A stretch of DNA of 64,000 nucleotides from Alteromonas sp. BL110 (GTDB lineage Bacteria; Pseudomonadota; Gammaproteobacteria; Enterobacterales; Alteromonadaceae): the NCBI RefSeq assembly GCF_003443615.1, contig NZ_CP031967.1, forward strand, positions 3,968,001 through 4,032,000, in the 5' to 3' direction. Under the pieces are notes generated by a model. That model searched no databases and had not been told where the DNA came from. It saw nothing but the letters and a program-made list of their open reading frames with translations. The first letter of the stretch is position 1, and each line of letters opens with the position of its first letter. Made by a program: the position numbers and the translations under genes. Shown piece by piece: positions 44,311 to 53,931 of the stretch.

Positions 44311-47300
44311 ATGAAAAAAACAATTATCAGTACGGTAGTTGCGACCGCACTAGCAGGTTCTGCTTTTGGTGCGTTTGCTCTGTCAAATCAAATCTCCGGC
44401 CACAGCGTTGAACAACAAAACGCAATTGAGGCTTCTTTCGATAAAAAGAATATTCTTGCAAATGCTATCCAAACAAGTAGTGATAGTGTTCGCGTTATTG
44501 TTCAGTTAAACGACGTACCTATGGCGCAATTTAGCGCTGTGAACCCGAGTGTTAGCAGTATGTCTGCGCATAAAGGTCAAAAGGTTAACTTTGAATCAAA
44601 CGCAGCTAAGGAATATAAATCGTTCCTTGAAACTCAACAGCAATCTGTTATCCAATCAATCAAAGCGTTTGATAAATCATTTAAAGCTGACTTGTCTTAC
44701 ACAGCGGCTTTTAACGGCTTCGCTGGTATTGTATCAAAAAGCGCGCTTGATAAGCTTTCGAGCCTATCTACAGTTAAGGCGGTATACCCAGACGTTATTC
44801 ACCACGCACAAATGGATGCAAGCTTAGACTTAATCGGTGCGGTTGAAACTTGGGAACAGTTTGGCGGTAAAGAAAGTGCCGGTGCCGGTGTTAAAGTAGC
44901 TATCATCGACAGTGGTATCCGTCCGGAAAACCCGCTCTTTAGCGGTGAAAATTTTGAAGCGCCAGCCGCAGATACTTTGCCGACTGACGATTACTGTTCA
45001 GAAACCCCTGACTTTTGTAACAACAAACTAATTGTTGCGCGTGCAGCGGATATCGTAGAAGGTTTCTCAGTAGTTGAAGAAGAATATGAAAGCCCGCTAG
45101 GTTTTAACGGTCACGGTACTCACGTTGCTGGTACTGCAGTAGGTAACTATGGCGTTATGGCTGAGCGCGACGGTGCTGAAGCAGAGATTTCTGGTGTTGC
45201 ACCAGCTGCCTACCTGATGGTGTATAAAGGTCTGTACGCTACTCCAGCAAACCCTGCATCTTCAAGTGGTGCATCTTCAATGTTACTGTCAATGCTTGAA
45301 GCTGCACTGACAGACGGCGCTGATGTTGTTAATAACTCTTGGGGCGGCGGCGCTGGCGGTAACCCTAATGGCTCTGTATACGAAGATGTTCTTGAAGCCA
45401 TGCACGATGCTGGCGTAGTAACCGTATTTGCAGCGGGTAACGATGGTCCAGGTGAAAGTACAATTGGTTGCCCGGGTTGTTCTGAAGACGTTATCACGGT
45501 AGCAAACACGACTACGGGTCGTTTGTTTGCAAACGAAGTGACTATCGAAGGTGATACCACAATTGGTTCAATCCCAGCACTTTATTCAGTGGGTAACCCT
45601 GCTATCGTGTTCGACAGCCCAATTACTGCACCGGTTGTTTATGCTGGTGAAGTTGATGCGGAAAATGTGGAAGGTTGTGATGCATTTGCTGAAGGCGCAT
45701 TCGATGGTGCAATTGCACTTATCAGCCGTGGAACTTGCGGCTTTAAAGATAAAATTGAAAATGCGGAAGCGGCTGGCGCTGAAGCCGTGCTTATTCACAA
45801 TGTAGATGGTCGCGGTGAAGCTCCAATCTTGATGGGCGGCCTTACCGACGCGCAAATGATTCCTTCACTAATGCTCCCAGCTACGCCAGGACAAGCGCTT
45901 GCAACTCTTGCAGTGGAAACAGACGAGTCGCTAAATGTGACCATTGGTAGTGAAATTGTTCGAGTGGTTTCGGATAGCCTTGCTGACATCATGAATGAAA
46001 GCAGCTCTCGCGGGCCAAACGGCGACCCTACGTTCCTTAAGCCAAATATTGCGGCACCTGGTACACGTATTTTCTCGGGTGAATCTCCAGACGCTCCAGG
46101 ACACGAAGGTGAAACCTTCTCATTTAAAGGTGGTACGTCAATGGCGTCACCACACGTAGCAGGCGCAGCGGCCCTACTTAAGCAAATGCATCCAGATTGG
46201 ACTGCACAGCAAATTAAGAGTGCCCTTGTAACCTCTTCTATTCGCGACGTACTTAAAGAAGACGCTGCTACACAAGCAGACAACTTTGATATGGGTGCAG
46301 GTCGTTTAGATCTACCTCGTGCTACAACTGTTGAGCTTACATACAGTGATTTAAGCTTGGTAGATGGTAGCTGCTACTTGAACTGTGAAATGTCTATCAC
46401 GGTTACTAATACTAGCGACGAAGAAGTGACTGTTGATGCAACAGCTATGTTTAACGACGCTGCTATTGTAGCAACGGTTACACCACAAATGGCTACATTG
46501 CCAGCAGGAGCTTCTGCTGAAATTATGGTTGCGGTAGACGTTACAACAGCCTCTACCGGCTCATGGTCTTTTGGTGGCATTAACTGGGCTGATACAGACG
46601 ATACAACGACAGATTACTTTATTCCTGTTGCGGTTTACCCTATTAGCAGCGATGAACCTTCTCTATTTAATAGTGATGTGAGCACTCAGCTTGCCGCTGA
46701 AGGTGAGTTAGTTGTTACTGAAGCATTTGCTACCAACACTGATGTTACTGGTATGATCAGCATTTCTGGTGAGATTGATCACAAGTATGATATCAACCCA
46801 TCGACTATTTCTGCGGTCAAAAACGGTAACCAAGAGCCAGTAAGTTTCGATGCTGATTCTGGCACCTTATATTGGGAAGGTGCACTGAATACTGCGTCAT
46901 TCTCAATGAATGCTGACACTTCAATTGGTGATATTCTTGAAGGTTTTGGCCTTCCTCGCTACGTACCAATGGCTTCAATCGGTATTACACCACTAGAGTG
47001 CTCTGGAACGTGTGATGATGCTTCGATTGAAATCAGCTTACCTCGTACCATTACGTACCTAGGTACTGAGTACACAACCATGCAGATTTCATCTAATGGT
47101 TTTGTTTCGTTAGGTACAAGCTCAGGTAACATCACTACTCCGTTTGCAGAAGTACTTCCTAGTTTAAGTGAGCCGAATAACGTTGTAGCTCCATATTGGA
47201 CTGACTTCGATTTAGCGGGTAGTGACGGTGGCGCCGGTACGGGTAACCTATATGCGGTAAGCCTAACAACAGGTCACTTTGTTGTTGAGTGGGAAAATGC

Positions 47301-48285
47301 CCAAATCTGGGGTGAAGATGGTACGAGCTTTAACTTCCAGCTTTGGTTTGAATACGAAACTGGCAACGTAAACTTTGTTTACGGTCCAATGGACACACCG
47401 GTGTACGCTACTGTTGTTGGTGCTGAAAACGAATCTGGTAGTGTTGGTACTACTTTCGCTTCACTGACTTCAGCTGGCCTTCAAGGTACTCTGCCAGTAG
47501 AAGGTGACGAGTTTGTTCTTACCGCTAATGCCGGTGACGAAGTAACAATCAGCTACGCAGGTACTGTGGTTCCTTCAAGCGAGTACATGGATGATATGCT
47601 ATCAGTTAACGAAGATGCGTCGGTAACGGCTAACATTCTTGCTAACGAAATGGATAGCACCATCATTAATACGTTTACTATGGAATCTCTTGCTGGAGAC
47701 TTCCGTACGTTTACGCCAATTACTATTGATAAAGAGCCACTTGACCCGTCAACTGTTACAGTTACTACTGAAGCAGCAAACGGTACAGTGACAGTTAATG
47801 ATGATGGTACGGTAACCTACGCACCAAATGCTGACTTCTTTGGTGAAGACTCATTTACCTACACAGTTCAAGTAGAAGGTTCAACTACAGAAGAAGGTGA
47901 AGTTGTAGAAGGTGACATCGTAGGCGAAGGCACTGTGACAGTTGCAGTTGCGGGCGTTCAGGATGCACCTGTACTTTCAATCTCTGCGCCATCTAGCGTC
48001 GATGAAGGTGAATCATTCACTGTAACTGCATCGGCAACTGACGCAGACGGTGATGATGTTACTATCACTATTGACGGTGTTGAAACAACCTCTTACACCG
48101 GTACTGCACCAAGTCACGAGCAAGCTAATCGTGTAACGGTACAAGTAACGGCAACAGACGGTATCGATACAACTACAGACAGCGTGACAATCTTAGTTAA
48201 CGATAAGTCTGGTGGCTCTATGGGCTGGATTGCATTACTTCTTGCTCCAGCGGTATACCTACGTAGACGCATGAAACGTTCATAA
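44311..48285 (+). CDS. Large exported S8 (subtilisin-like) peptidase with GlyGly-CTERM-type tail
   Basis: A 1324-residue secreted serine protease. Order: signal peptide (to ~residue 23); I9-type propeptide (~55-165, with VRVIVQLNDVPMAQF and AVYPDVIHH); S8 catalytic domain with Asp200 (VAIIDSGIRPENP), His268 (NGHGTHVAGTAVGN) and Ser610 (GTSMASPHVAGAAAL); a PA domain inserted between His and Ser (~430-545); a beta-rich region with CYLNCEMSITVTNTS; and a second one resembling secreted propeptide-like domains (NGFVSLGTSSGNI, VVAPYWTDFD). Then come tandem-95/cadherin-like repeats (ANGTVTVNDDGTVTYAPNAD; GEDSFTYTVQV) and, at the end, DKSGGSMGWIALLLAPAVYLRRR, a clear GlyGly-CTERM signal. The protein is probably released or anchored through rhombosortase and type II secretion. 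It likely degrades external protein for nutrition (inference). Confidence 0.95.
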   Translation: MKKTIISTVVATALAGSAFGAFALSNQISGHSVEQQNAIEASFDKKNILANAIQTSSDSVRVIVQLNDVPMAQFSAVNPSVSSMSAHKGQKVNFESNAAKEYKSFLETQQQSVIQSIKAFDKSFKADLSYTAAFNGFAGIVSKSALDKLSSLSTVKAVYPDVIHHAQMDASLDLIGAVETWEQFGGKESAGAGVKVAIIDSGIRPENPLFSGENFEAPAADTLPTDDYCSETPDFCNNKLIVARAADIVEGFSVVEEEYESPLGFNGHGTHVAGTAVGNYGVMAERDGAEAEISGVAPAAYLMVYKGLYATPANPASSSGASSMLLSMLEAALTDGADVVNNSWGGGAGGNPNGSVYEDVLEAMHDAGVVTVFAAGNDGPGESTIGCPGCSEDVITVANTTTGRLFANEVTIEGDTTIGSIPALYSVGNPAIVFDSPITAPVVYAGEVDAENVEGCDAFAEGAFDGAIALISRGTCGFKDKIENAEAAGAEAVLIHNVDGRGEAPILMGGLTDAQMIPSLMLPATPGQALATLAVETDESLNVTIGSEIVRVVSDSLADIMNESSSRGPNGDPTFLKPNIAAPGTRIFSGESPDAPGHEGETFSFKGGTSMASPHVAGAAALLKQMHPDWTAQQIKSALVTSSIRDVLKEDAATQADNFDMGAGRLDLPRATTVELTYSDLSLVDGSCYLNCEMSITVTNTSDEEVTVDATAMFNDAAIVATVTPQMATLPAGASAEIMVAVDVTTASTGSWSFGGINWADTDDTTTDYFIPVAVYPISSDEPSLFNSDVSTQLAAEGELVVTEAFATNTDVTGMISISGEIDHKYDINPSTISAVKNGNQEPVSFDADSGTLYWEGALNTASFSMNADTSIGDILEGFGLPRYVPMASIGITPLECSGTCDDASIEISLPRTITYLGTEYTTMQISSNGFVSLGTSSGNITTPFAEVLPSLSEPNNVVAPYWTDFDLAGSDGGAGTGNLYAVSLTTGHFVVEWENAQIWGEDGTSFNFQLWFEYETGNVNFVYGPMDTPVYATVVGAENESGSVGTTFASLTSAGLQGTLPVEGDEFVLTANAGDEVTISYAGTVVPSSEYMDDMLSVNEDASVTANILANEMDSTIINTFTMESLAGDFRTFTPITIDKEPLDPSTVTVTTEAANGTVTVNDDGTVTYAPNADFFGEDSFTYTVQVEGSTTEEGEVVEGDIVGEGTVTVAVAGVQDAPVLSISAPSSVDEGESFTVTASATDADGDDVTITIDGVETTSYTGTAPSHEQANRVTVQVTATDGIDTTTDSVTILVNDKSGGSMGWIALLLAPAVYLRRRMKRS

Positions 48286-48301
48286 CGTTTTCTTAAAATG
48301 T

Positions 48302-48329
48302 AAAAAAGGCCGCAATCGCGGCCTTTTTT
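48302..48329. terminator. Bidirectional terminator between the S8 peptidase and rmuC
   Basis: Stem GGCCGC/GCGGCC (48308-48313 with 48318-48323) extended by an A6/T6 pair, loop AATC. T-runs on both strands. It lies between two convergent genes. Confidence 0.93.
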
Positions 48330-49626
48330 AATCATCTTTTGAAAGTTGCTGTAGGTGCTGTGACATCCGTTTAGTTGGCTGAACCCCAAGTTCACGGAAC
48401 TTTTCAATTTGCCTGACGATATTCCCTCGCCCGCTAGTTAATTTATTCATTGCTTGTTCGTAGCTTGCCTGAGCGGTATCCATAGATTTTCCTACTTTCT
48501 CCATATCAGTAACAAAACCTACAAACTTGTCGTATAACTTAGCAGCCTGTTCTGCAATAAGCTGTGCATTTTGATTTTGGTACTCGTATTGCCAAATATT
48601 ATTAATGGTTCTAAGCGCTACAAGTAAGTTTGTAGGGCTTACTAACATAATATTGTGGTTAAGCGCCATGGTGACCAAGTCGGGCTCTTCTTCTACAGCG
48701 ATTAAAAAAGCGGGTTCTATGGGGATGAAAAGTAAAACGTAGTCTAACGTCTTTAACCCTTTTAAGTTCTGGTAATCTTTTGCGCCAAGGCCTTTAATGT
48801 GCCCTTTAATGGAAGCTACGTGTTGGGCTAAAAACTGCGCTTTTTCCGTTTCATCATCACAATTAAAATAGCGCTCATAAGCCGCAAGACTTACTTTTGA
48901 ATCAATGATTACGTCTTTATCGTTTGGTAAATGCACTACCACATCTGGCTGGAAACGCCTACCTTGTTCAGATGTTGCAGACATCTGAGTTTCGAATTCG
49001 TGTCCTTCCCGTAAACCAGATTCCTTAAGTATGCGTTCAAGAACGACTTCACCCCAGTTACCCTGCTTCTTGTTATCACCTTTTAGTGCATTGGTGAGTG
49101 CAGCTGCTTCTTCTGTTATTTTTTGATTTAAAGCTTTTAAGCCTAATATTTCCGTTTTAAGTGACGCTCGCTCTTGGCCTTCACGTATGTGCTGCTCTGA
49201 AATTTGGCGTTTAAAACCATCTAATTCATTTTTAAACGGCGCTAGCACAGCCTCAATGTTGTGTTTGGTTTGTTGGGTGTAGCGCTGTTGTTTCTCTTCA
49301 AAAATGCGGTTTGCTAAATTCTCAAACTGGGTCTGCAAACGTTGTTCAGAGGCATTCATAGCCGCTAGCTTGTCTTCGTGCGCAGTATGAAGCGCCTGAA
49401 TTCTCGCTTGGTGGGCCTCGTTTTGCGCCTGAAGTTTTGCGTTAGCCACCCTCTCGCTGCTCAACTCATTTTGCAACTTGTCACAATACTGTGAAGATTG
49501 AGAAAGCTTCGCCGAGTTATTTTGGCTGCGGATGAAAGAATAAAGTGCCAATAGACAAACACTAATAAAAGCAATTAAGAAAGCGACGGGTTCGCTTGAG
49601 ATAAGGTTGGTAATCATAGTGCACAT
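48328..49626 (-). CDS. rmuC: DNA recombination protein RmuC
   Basis: A 432-residue protein. An N-terminal membrane helix (VAFLIAFISVCLLALYSFI) is followed by a long coiled coil (residues ~40-190), then the RmuC core: GDNKKQGNWGEVVLERILKESGLREG, RRFQPDVVVHLPNDKDVIIDSKVSL (nuclease-like fold with D-DSK) and YVLLFIPIEPAFL. RmuC limits inversions at short inverted repeats and is related to the PD-(D/E)XK nucleases; its exact action is not settled. Two in-frame ATGs (49626 and 49617) are equally acceptable; neither has a good site. The gene is alone. Confidence 0.93.
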   Translation of the reverse strand: MCTMITNLISSEPVAFLIAFISVCLLALYSFIRSQNNSAKLSQSSQYCDKLQNELSSERVANAKLQAQNEAHQARIQALHTAHEDKLAAMNASEQRLQTQFENLANRIFEEKQQRYTQQTKHNIEAVLAPFKNELDGFKRQISEQHIREGQERASLKTEILGLKALNQKITEEAAALTNALKGDNKKQGNWGEVVLERILKESGLREGHEFETQMSATSEQGRRFQPDVVVHLPNDKDVIIDSKVSLAAYERYFNCDDETEKAQFLAQHVASIKGHIKGLGAKDYQNLKGLKTLDYVLLFIPIEPAFLIAVEEEPDLVTMALNHNIMLVSPTNLLVALRTINNIWQYEYQNQNAQLIAEQAAKLYDKFVGFVTDMEKVGKSMDTAQASYEQAMNKLTSGRGNIVRQIEKFRELGVQPTKRMSQHLQQLSKDD

Positions 49627-49756
49627 TCATACTGTTATTTTGTACAGCACTATAAACAAAATAATGAAAATATACCAATTTGTATAGGGTTAAAGCAGGT
49701 GAATCAAGTGAGCGTTAGTTTCTCACCCGAGGCCATGTAATCTCAACTAAAAACAA

Positions 49757-49780
49757 AAACGGGCGACTGCGCGCCCGTTT
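49757..49780 (-). terminator. Terminator after fumarase and its downstream small reading frame
   Basis: A 9-bp perfect stem (49757-49765 with 49772-49780) with a GC-rich core and 6-nt loop; the minus strand continues TTTTG-TTT. It comes only just after the 38-codon frame that overlaps the fumarase stop, so that frame is inside the transcript. Confidence 0.82.
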
Positions 49781-49783
49781 CAT

Positions 49784-49900
49784 TTAATCAATCGAAGCTT
49801 TTATACTTGTTTTGGTAAGCGAAATAATCTCATCTTGTGATAATTTTCGCGTTAGCCAAGTTATTTGTAAAAGCTTTGCAAAAGCCTCAGCGTAACTCAC
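49784..49900 (-). CDS. Possible small protein overlapping the fumarase stop
   Basis: A GTG at 49900 shares its first base with the fumarase TAG stop (TAGTG) and opens a 38-codon frame: it begins MSYAEAFAKLLQITWLTRKL and ends LSQDEIISLTKTSIKASID. The predicted product is amphipathic and helical, with ordinary amino acid composition, and the stop falls four bases before the fumarase transcript terminator. A start that overlaps the previous stop suggests translational coupling, but there is no good Shine-Dalgarno close by and I recognise no family. It may be a real micro-protein or chance. Confidence 0.4.
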   Translation of the reverse strand: MSYAEAFAKLLQITWLTRKLSQDEIISLTKTSIKASID

Positions 49901-51429
49901 TATTTTGAAAGTGAAGCGTCAAGCTCTTCTATTTTAGCTTTCCAAATAGCAGGGCCATTCTTATGTGCATTTGCACCCGTGCTGTCTACTGCAACAGTTA
50001 CTGGCATGTCTTCTACGTCAAACTCGTAGATTGCTTCCATACCTAAATCTTCAAATGCCACAACGCGTGAATTCTTAATCGCTTTCGATACCAGATAAGC
50101 TGCACCACCTACAGCCATAAGATACACAGCTTTGTGTTTTGCAATGGAGTCAACCGTTGCTGGGCCACGTTCTGCTTTACCAATCATGCCAATAAGACCT
50201 GTTTGTTCAAGCATCATGTCTGTGAACTTATCCATACGCGTAGCTGTTGTAGGGCCAGCTGGACCCACTACTTCATCACCTACAGCGTCAACCGGACCCA
50301 CGTAATAGATAAAGCGATTGGTTAGGTCAACACCTTCTGGAAGGCCTTCACCATTTTCCATCATGGTTTGAATGCGTTTATGTGCGGCATCACGGCCAGT
50401 AAGCATTTTACCTGATAGTAATACCGTTTCGCCTACTTTCCACTCTTGAATGTCTTCTTTGGTCACTTCATCAAGGTTCACGCGGCGGGTGTTTTCACTC
50501 ACTTCCCACGTTACTTCTGGCCAATCTTCAAGCTTAGGCGGCGTTAGCTCTGCTGGACCTGAACCATCTAAGTAGAAGTGTGCGTGACGTGTAGCTGCAC
50601 AGTTAGGGATCATAGCCACTGGCTTAGATGCAGCATGTGTAGGCAGAGACTTAATTTTAACGTCAACAACGGTCGTCAAACCGCCTAAGCCCTGTGCGCC
50701 AATACCCAGTTTGTTAACTCGGTCAAAAATTTCTAAGCGAAGTTTTTCGTCAGTAGTTTGTGGGCCACGTTCAATAAGCTCTTGAATATCTACTGGATCC
50801 ATAAGGCTTTCTTTAGCAAGTACTGCAGCTTTTTCAGCGGTACCGCCAATACCTATTCCCAGCATACCAGGAGGACACCAGCCCGCTCCCATTGTAGGCA
50901 AGGTTTTAACAACCCAATCAGCAATATCATCGCTTGGGTTTAGCATAACCATTTTAGATTTATTCTCTGAACCGCCACCTTTTGCTGCGATCATTACTTC
51001 AATCTTTTCACCCGCAACCATGTCGATGTGAACGACAGATGGCGTGTTATCTTTCGTGTTTTTACGCGCGCCAGCTGGGTCAGCTACGATAGATGCACGA
51101 AGCGGGTTGTCAGGATTAAGATAAGCGCGACGGGTACCTTCATCAACCATTTCTTGAACGGTCATGTCAGTTTTGTCCCATGTAACGCCCATACCCACTT
51201 TCACGAAGCAGGTTACAATGCCGGTGTCTTGGCACAATGGGCGCTTTCCTTCTGCCGACATTCGCGAGTTAATAAGAATCTGTGCCATCGCATCTTTCGC
51301 GGCTTGGCTCTTCTCTTTGTTGTACGCTTCTTCTACGGCCTTTACATAGTCGAGTGGGTGATAGTAAGAAATAAACTGCAGGGCATCTTCAATGCTGTCA
51401 ATGAAGTCTTGTTGACGGATAACGGTCAT
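49900..51429 (-). CDS. Fumarate hydratase class I (iron-sulfur)
   Basis: A 509-residue [4Fe-4S] fumarase interconverting fumarate and malate. The N-terminal alpha-like domain shows KRPLCQDTGIVTCFVKVGMG, one of the cluster Cys, MAAKGGGSENKS, LPTMGAGWCPPGMLGIGIGG and GIGAQGLGGLTTVVDVKI. CAATRHAHF is in the middle. The beta-like domain starts near LLSGKMLTGRDAAHKR and has GPAGPTTATRMDKF and GAAYLVSKAI. All three cluster cysteines appear present. Length is closest to the ~500-residue class I enzymes; these are oxygen-sensitive, and no class II fumarase is in the window. A good site (GAGGA) precedes the ATG. Confidence 0.95.
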   Translation of the reverse strand: MTVIRQQDFIDSIEDALQFISYYHPLDYVKAVEEAYNKEKSQAAKDAMAQILINSRMSAEGKRPLCQDTGIVTCFVKVGMGVTWDKTDMTVQEMVDEGTRRAYLNPDNPLRASIVADPAGARKNTKDNTPSVVHIDMVAGEKIEVMIAAKGGGSENKSKMVMLNPSDDIADWVVKTLPTMGAGWCPPGMLGIGIGGTAEKAAVLAKESLMDPVDIQELIERGPQTTDEKLRLEIFDRVNKLGIGAQGLGGLTTVVDVKIKSLPTHAASKPVAMIPNCAATRHAHFYLDGSGPAELTPPKLEDWPEVTWEVSENTRRVNLDEVTKEDIQEWKVGETVLLSGKMLTGRDAAHKRIQTMMENGEGLPEGVDLTNRFIYYVGPVDAVGDEVVGPAGPTTATRMDKFTDMMLEQTGLIGMIGKAERGPATVDSIAKHKAVYLMAVGGAAYLVSKAIKNSRVVAFEDLGMEAIYEFDVEDMPVTVAVDSTGANAHKNGPAIWKAKIEELDASLSK

Positions 51430-51672
51430 GACATCCTCTTTTTATTTGGCTTTCGTGGTCTTAGCTAGCTAAAAAAGCGTATACTAGCGCATCTCAAGAC
51501 ATCGCACCATGCAAAACCATGTGCTTGGAGCTAATTCCAGATATTTTTACGCGCTATATTAGTTATACGCATTAGAAAGCCTTGTAATAGCTACAAGAAA
51601 AACACTTGTTCGCAAGTGTCAGTTACAAATTGAAGGTCGCGCTTTTCTGCTTTGAAGCACTTAACGGCCTAG

Positions 51673-53133
51673 ATGAAAATAAGTACAGAAAAAACTATGC
51701 CACACGCAGATACTATCAATGTTCATGTCACCCGTTATACTCGACAGGAGTTAGTCAACGAATTTGCGCTAAACTGCGATAACACTCCAGTTTTCAATAG
51801 ATTATTTGAACAAATATCTGCACAGCCATACGCTATTTTATTCGATACTTCAGGCTCTTCTAAGAGCGATGGCCGGTTTAATATAATGGCCTTTTCACCT
51901 ACCGCTGTTATTGAGGCGAAAGGTGAACAAACAGAATTAATCGATTTAAACACCTCTTCACGCCAGCGTCTTAACATGCGGCCTTTCGAAGCGGTTCAAG
52001 CGCATTTGCATGCCAGAGTTGAATCTATCGAAGTAAAGGCTACTTTCGACACTACCCATTTACCTTTCATTGTTGGTGTAGCAGGAATGGCTGGATATGA
52101 CACAGGTCGATTCTATGAAACATTACCCAGTATGGCTCAAAACGACTACATTACACCTGACTTCACCGTTGGCTTGTATCTGTATTCGCTTATTGAAGAC
52201 ACTCAAACCGGATATATCTACTTTTGCAGCGCTGATAATCGTTCGTTGTCGCAAGTATTTAAGTCGTTAAAGCAAGTAGCAACATCTAATACCTTTAAGC
52301 TCACATCGCCCTTTGAATCTAATCTGTCGAAAGACGCTTACGAAACATGTTTAAGTAAAATCAACGCTTATCTCCGTGCAGGCGACTGCTATCAGGTCAA
52401 TATGGCACAGCGATTTAGTGCGGAGTTTGAAGGAAGCATCTGGCAGGCATATTGCGAGTTACGTAATCAGAATCAAGCGCCCTTTTCTGCCTATTACAAC
52501 CTTCCTCAAGGCTGTATAGCGTCTATATCACCCGAGCGTTTTCTGCGTGTGAAAAACAAGGTTGTAGAAACTAAGCCCATTAAGGGTACTCGCCCTCGCT
52601 TTGACGATATAGAAAAAGATGAAGCCAGTGCACAGAGTTTGCTTAACGCCGAAAAGGATCGTGCCGAAAACCTTATGATTGTGGATTTGCTTCGTAATGA
52701 TGTTTCAAAACACTGCAAGCCCCACACAGTAAAAGTACCAGCACTCTTTGCACTTGAAAGTTATGAAGCAGTTCACCATTTAGTTAGTACTGTAACGGGC
52801 GAATTAAACGACGCGTCGTCGCCTTTGACGCTTTTAGCATCTGCCTTCCCAGGTGGTTCAATTACCGGTGCACCTAAGATACGCGCTATGGAAGTGATTG
52901 ATGAACTAGAACCACATCGTCGACATATATATTGTGGCAGCATATTTTATATGGGGTACAGAGAAGATATGGATTCTAGTATCTGTATACGTACGGTGTT
53001 AGCGGAGAATAATAGATTACATTGCTGGGCAGGCGGTGGTATCGTGCTAGATTCGGTACCAGGTGAAGAGTATCAAGAAACCCTTGATAAGGTTTCTAAA
53101 ATACTGCCTGTGCTAGCATCGATGAACCTGTAA
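51673..53133 (+). CDS. pabB: Aminodeoxychorismate synthase component I
   Basis: A 486-residue chorismate-utilising enzyme that aminates chorismate to 4-amino-4-deoxychorismate for folate synthesis, with PabA as the ammonia source. The C-terminal domain shows LRAGDCYQVNMAQRFSAEF, SPERFLRV, the PIKGT motif (KPIKGTRPR) whose Lys is the nucleophile typical of PabB rather than TrpE, AEKDRAENLMIVDLLRNDV, GSITGAPKIRAMEVIDELE and CGSIFYMGYREDMDSSI. A second in-frame ATG at 51697 is also possible; neither has a strong ribosome site. pabB - nudL - sdaA follows the E. coli gene order. The 243 bp upstream, shared with divergent fumarase, contain a UUCG hairpin (51602-51619). Confidence 0.94.
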   Translation: MKISTEKTMPHADTINVHVTRYTRQELVNEFALNCDNTPVFNRLFEQISAQPYAILFDTSGSSKSDGRFNIMAFSPTAVIEAKGEQTELIDLNTSSRQRLNMRPFEAVQAHLHARVESIEVKATFDTTHLPFIVGVAGMAGYDTGRFYETLPSMAQNDYITPDFTVGLYLYSLIEDTQTGYIYFCSADNRSLSQVFKSLKQVATSNTFKLTSPFESNLSKDAYETCLSKINAYLRAGDCYQVNMAQRFSAEFEGSIWQAYCELRNQNQAPFSAYYNLPQGCIASISPERFLRVKNKVVETKPIKGTRPRFDDIEKDEASAQSLLNAEKDRAENLMIVDLLRNDVSKHCKPHTVKVPALFALESYEAVHHLVSTVTGELNDASSPLTLLASAFPGGSITGAPKIRAMEVIDELEPHRRHIYCGSIFYMGYREDMDSSICIRTVLAENNRLHCWAGGGIVLDSVPGEEYQETLDKVSKILPVLASMNL

Positions 53134-53206
53134 CAACACAGTTTTATTAACATTAACTGTGTGTGACTGACGCGCTAAATATGTAGGTTGCGAGTAATAA
53201 GTCTCT

Positions 53207-53779
53207 ATGACAAAAAGCGAATTTCTATCACAATTTCATCACCTGAGGGTAACTTATAGTGAGCCTGACTTTCCGCTAAAGAAAACAGGGCGGCCCGCGG
53301 CGGTGTTAATTCCTTTGATAGATTATGGCAACTCGCTTCAGCTATTGCTAACAGAACGTGCACATCACTTGAAACATCACCCGGGCCAAATAAGCTTTCC
53401 TGGGGGAGCGGTAGATGAAACTGATAATTCTTTCTTTGCCGCTGCGCTTCGCGAAGCAGAAGAAGAAGTTGGCCTTCCGTCTACTCACGTAGATGTTATT
53501 GGCATGCTGCCAAAATATAGAACGATCAGTGGCTATGAAATAGCGCCTGTTGTGGGCTTTGTAGACCCTGACTTCACACCTGTTATCGATAAAAATGAAG
53601 TAGAGAGCGCTTTTGAAGTCCCTCTTGCTCATGTGCTAGATAGAAAGAACCACCTAGTTCATAATACTCACCGCAATAACAAAACTTTCCCTATATACTT
53701 TATTCCTTGGCAGCACCGTATGATTTGGGGCGCGACGGCAGCTATGTTAAGAAACCTGTCCCACCATATTCACCCTTGA
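53207..53779 (+). CDS. nudL: Nudix CoA pyrophosphatase (NudL-like)
   Basis: A 190-residue hydrolase predicted to split CoA and its derivatives to phosphopantetheine and 3',5'-ADP. The CoA-specific motif LLTxR...G--SFPGG is visible as LLLTERAHHLKHHPGQISFPGG. It runs directly into the Nudix box at residues 67-89, GAVDETDN...LREAEEEVGL, with the metal-binding REAEEE. The gene is placed between pabB and sdaA as in E. coli (nudL/yeaB). It starts 73 bp after pabB, so a common transcript is likely. Confidence 0.94.
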   Translation: MTKSEFLSQFHHLRVTYSEPDFPLKKTGRPAAVLIPLIDYGNSLQLLLTERAHHLKHHPGQISFPGGAVDETDNSFFAAALREAEEEVGLPSTHVDVIGMLPKYRTISGYEIAPVVGFVDPDFTPVIDKNEVESAFEVPLAHVLDRKNHLVHNTHRNNKTFPIYFIPWQHRMIWGATAAMLRNLSHHIHP

Positions 53780-53931
53780 CGCGAAAAATCTGCTCCGCTA
53801 CCTAAAGCGCTATAAATTTATCTTTACAGCCTATTAGCAAAACTAATCTCACTATTAGCATTTCTGTATTGAGCTTTTTACGTAGTGGATGCATGATCTT
53901 AATATTACTTAGTTTTAATTTATGAATGTTT

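Noticed and set aside
45795..46283. 162-codon minus-strand frame inside the S8 peptidase gene
   Set aside because: Antisense of the catalytic Ser region; no ribosome site and shadow-type composition.
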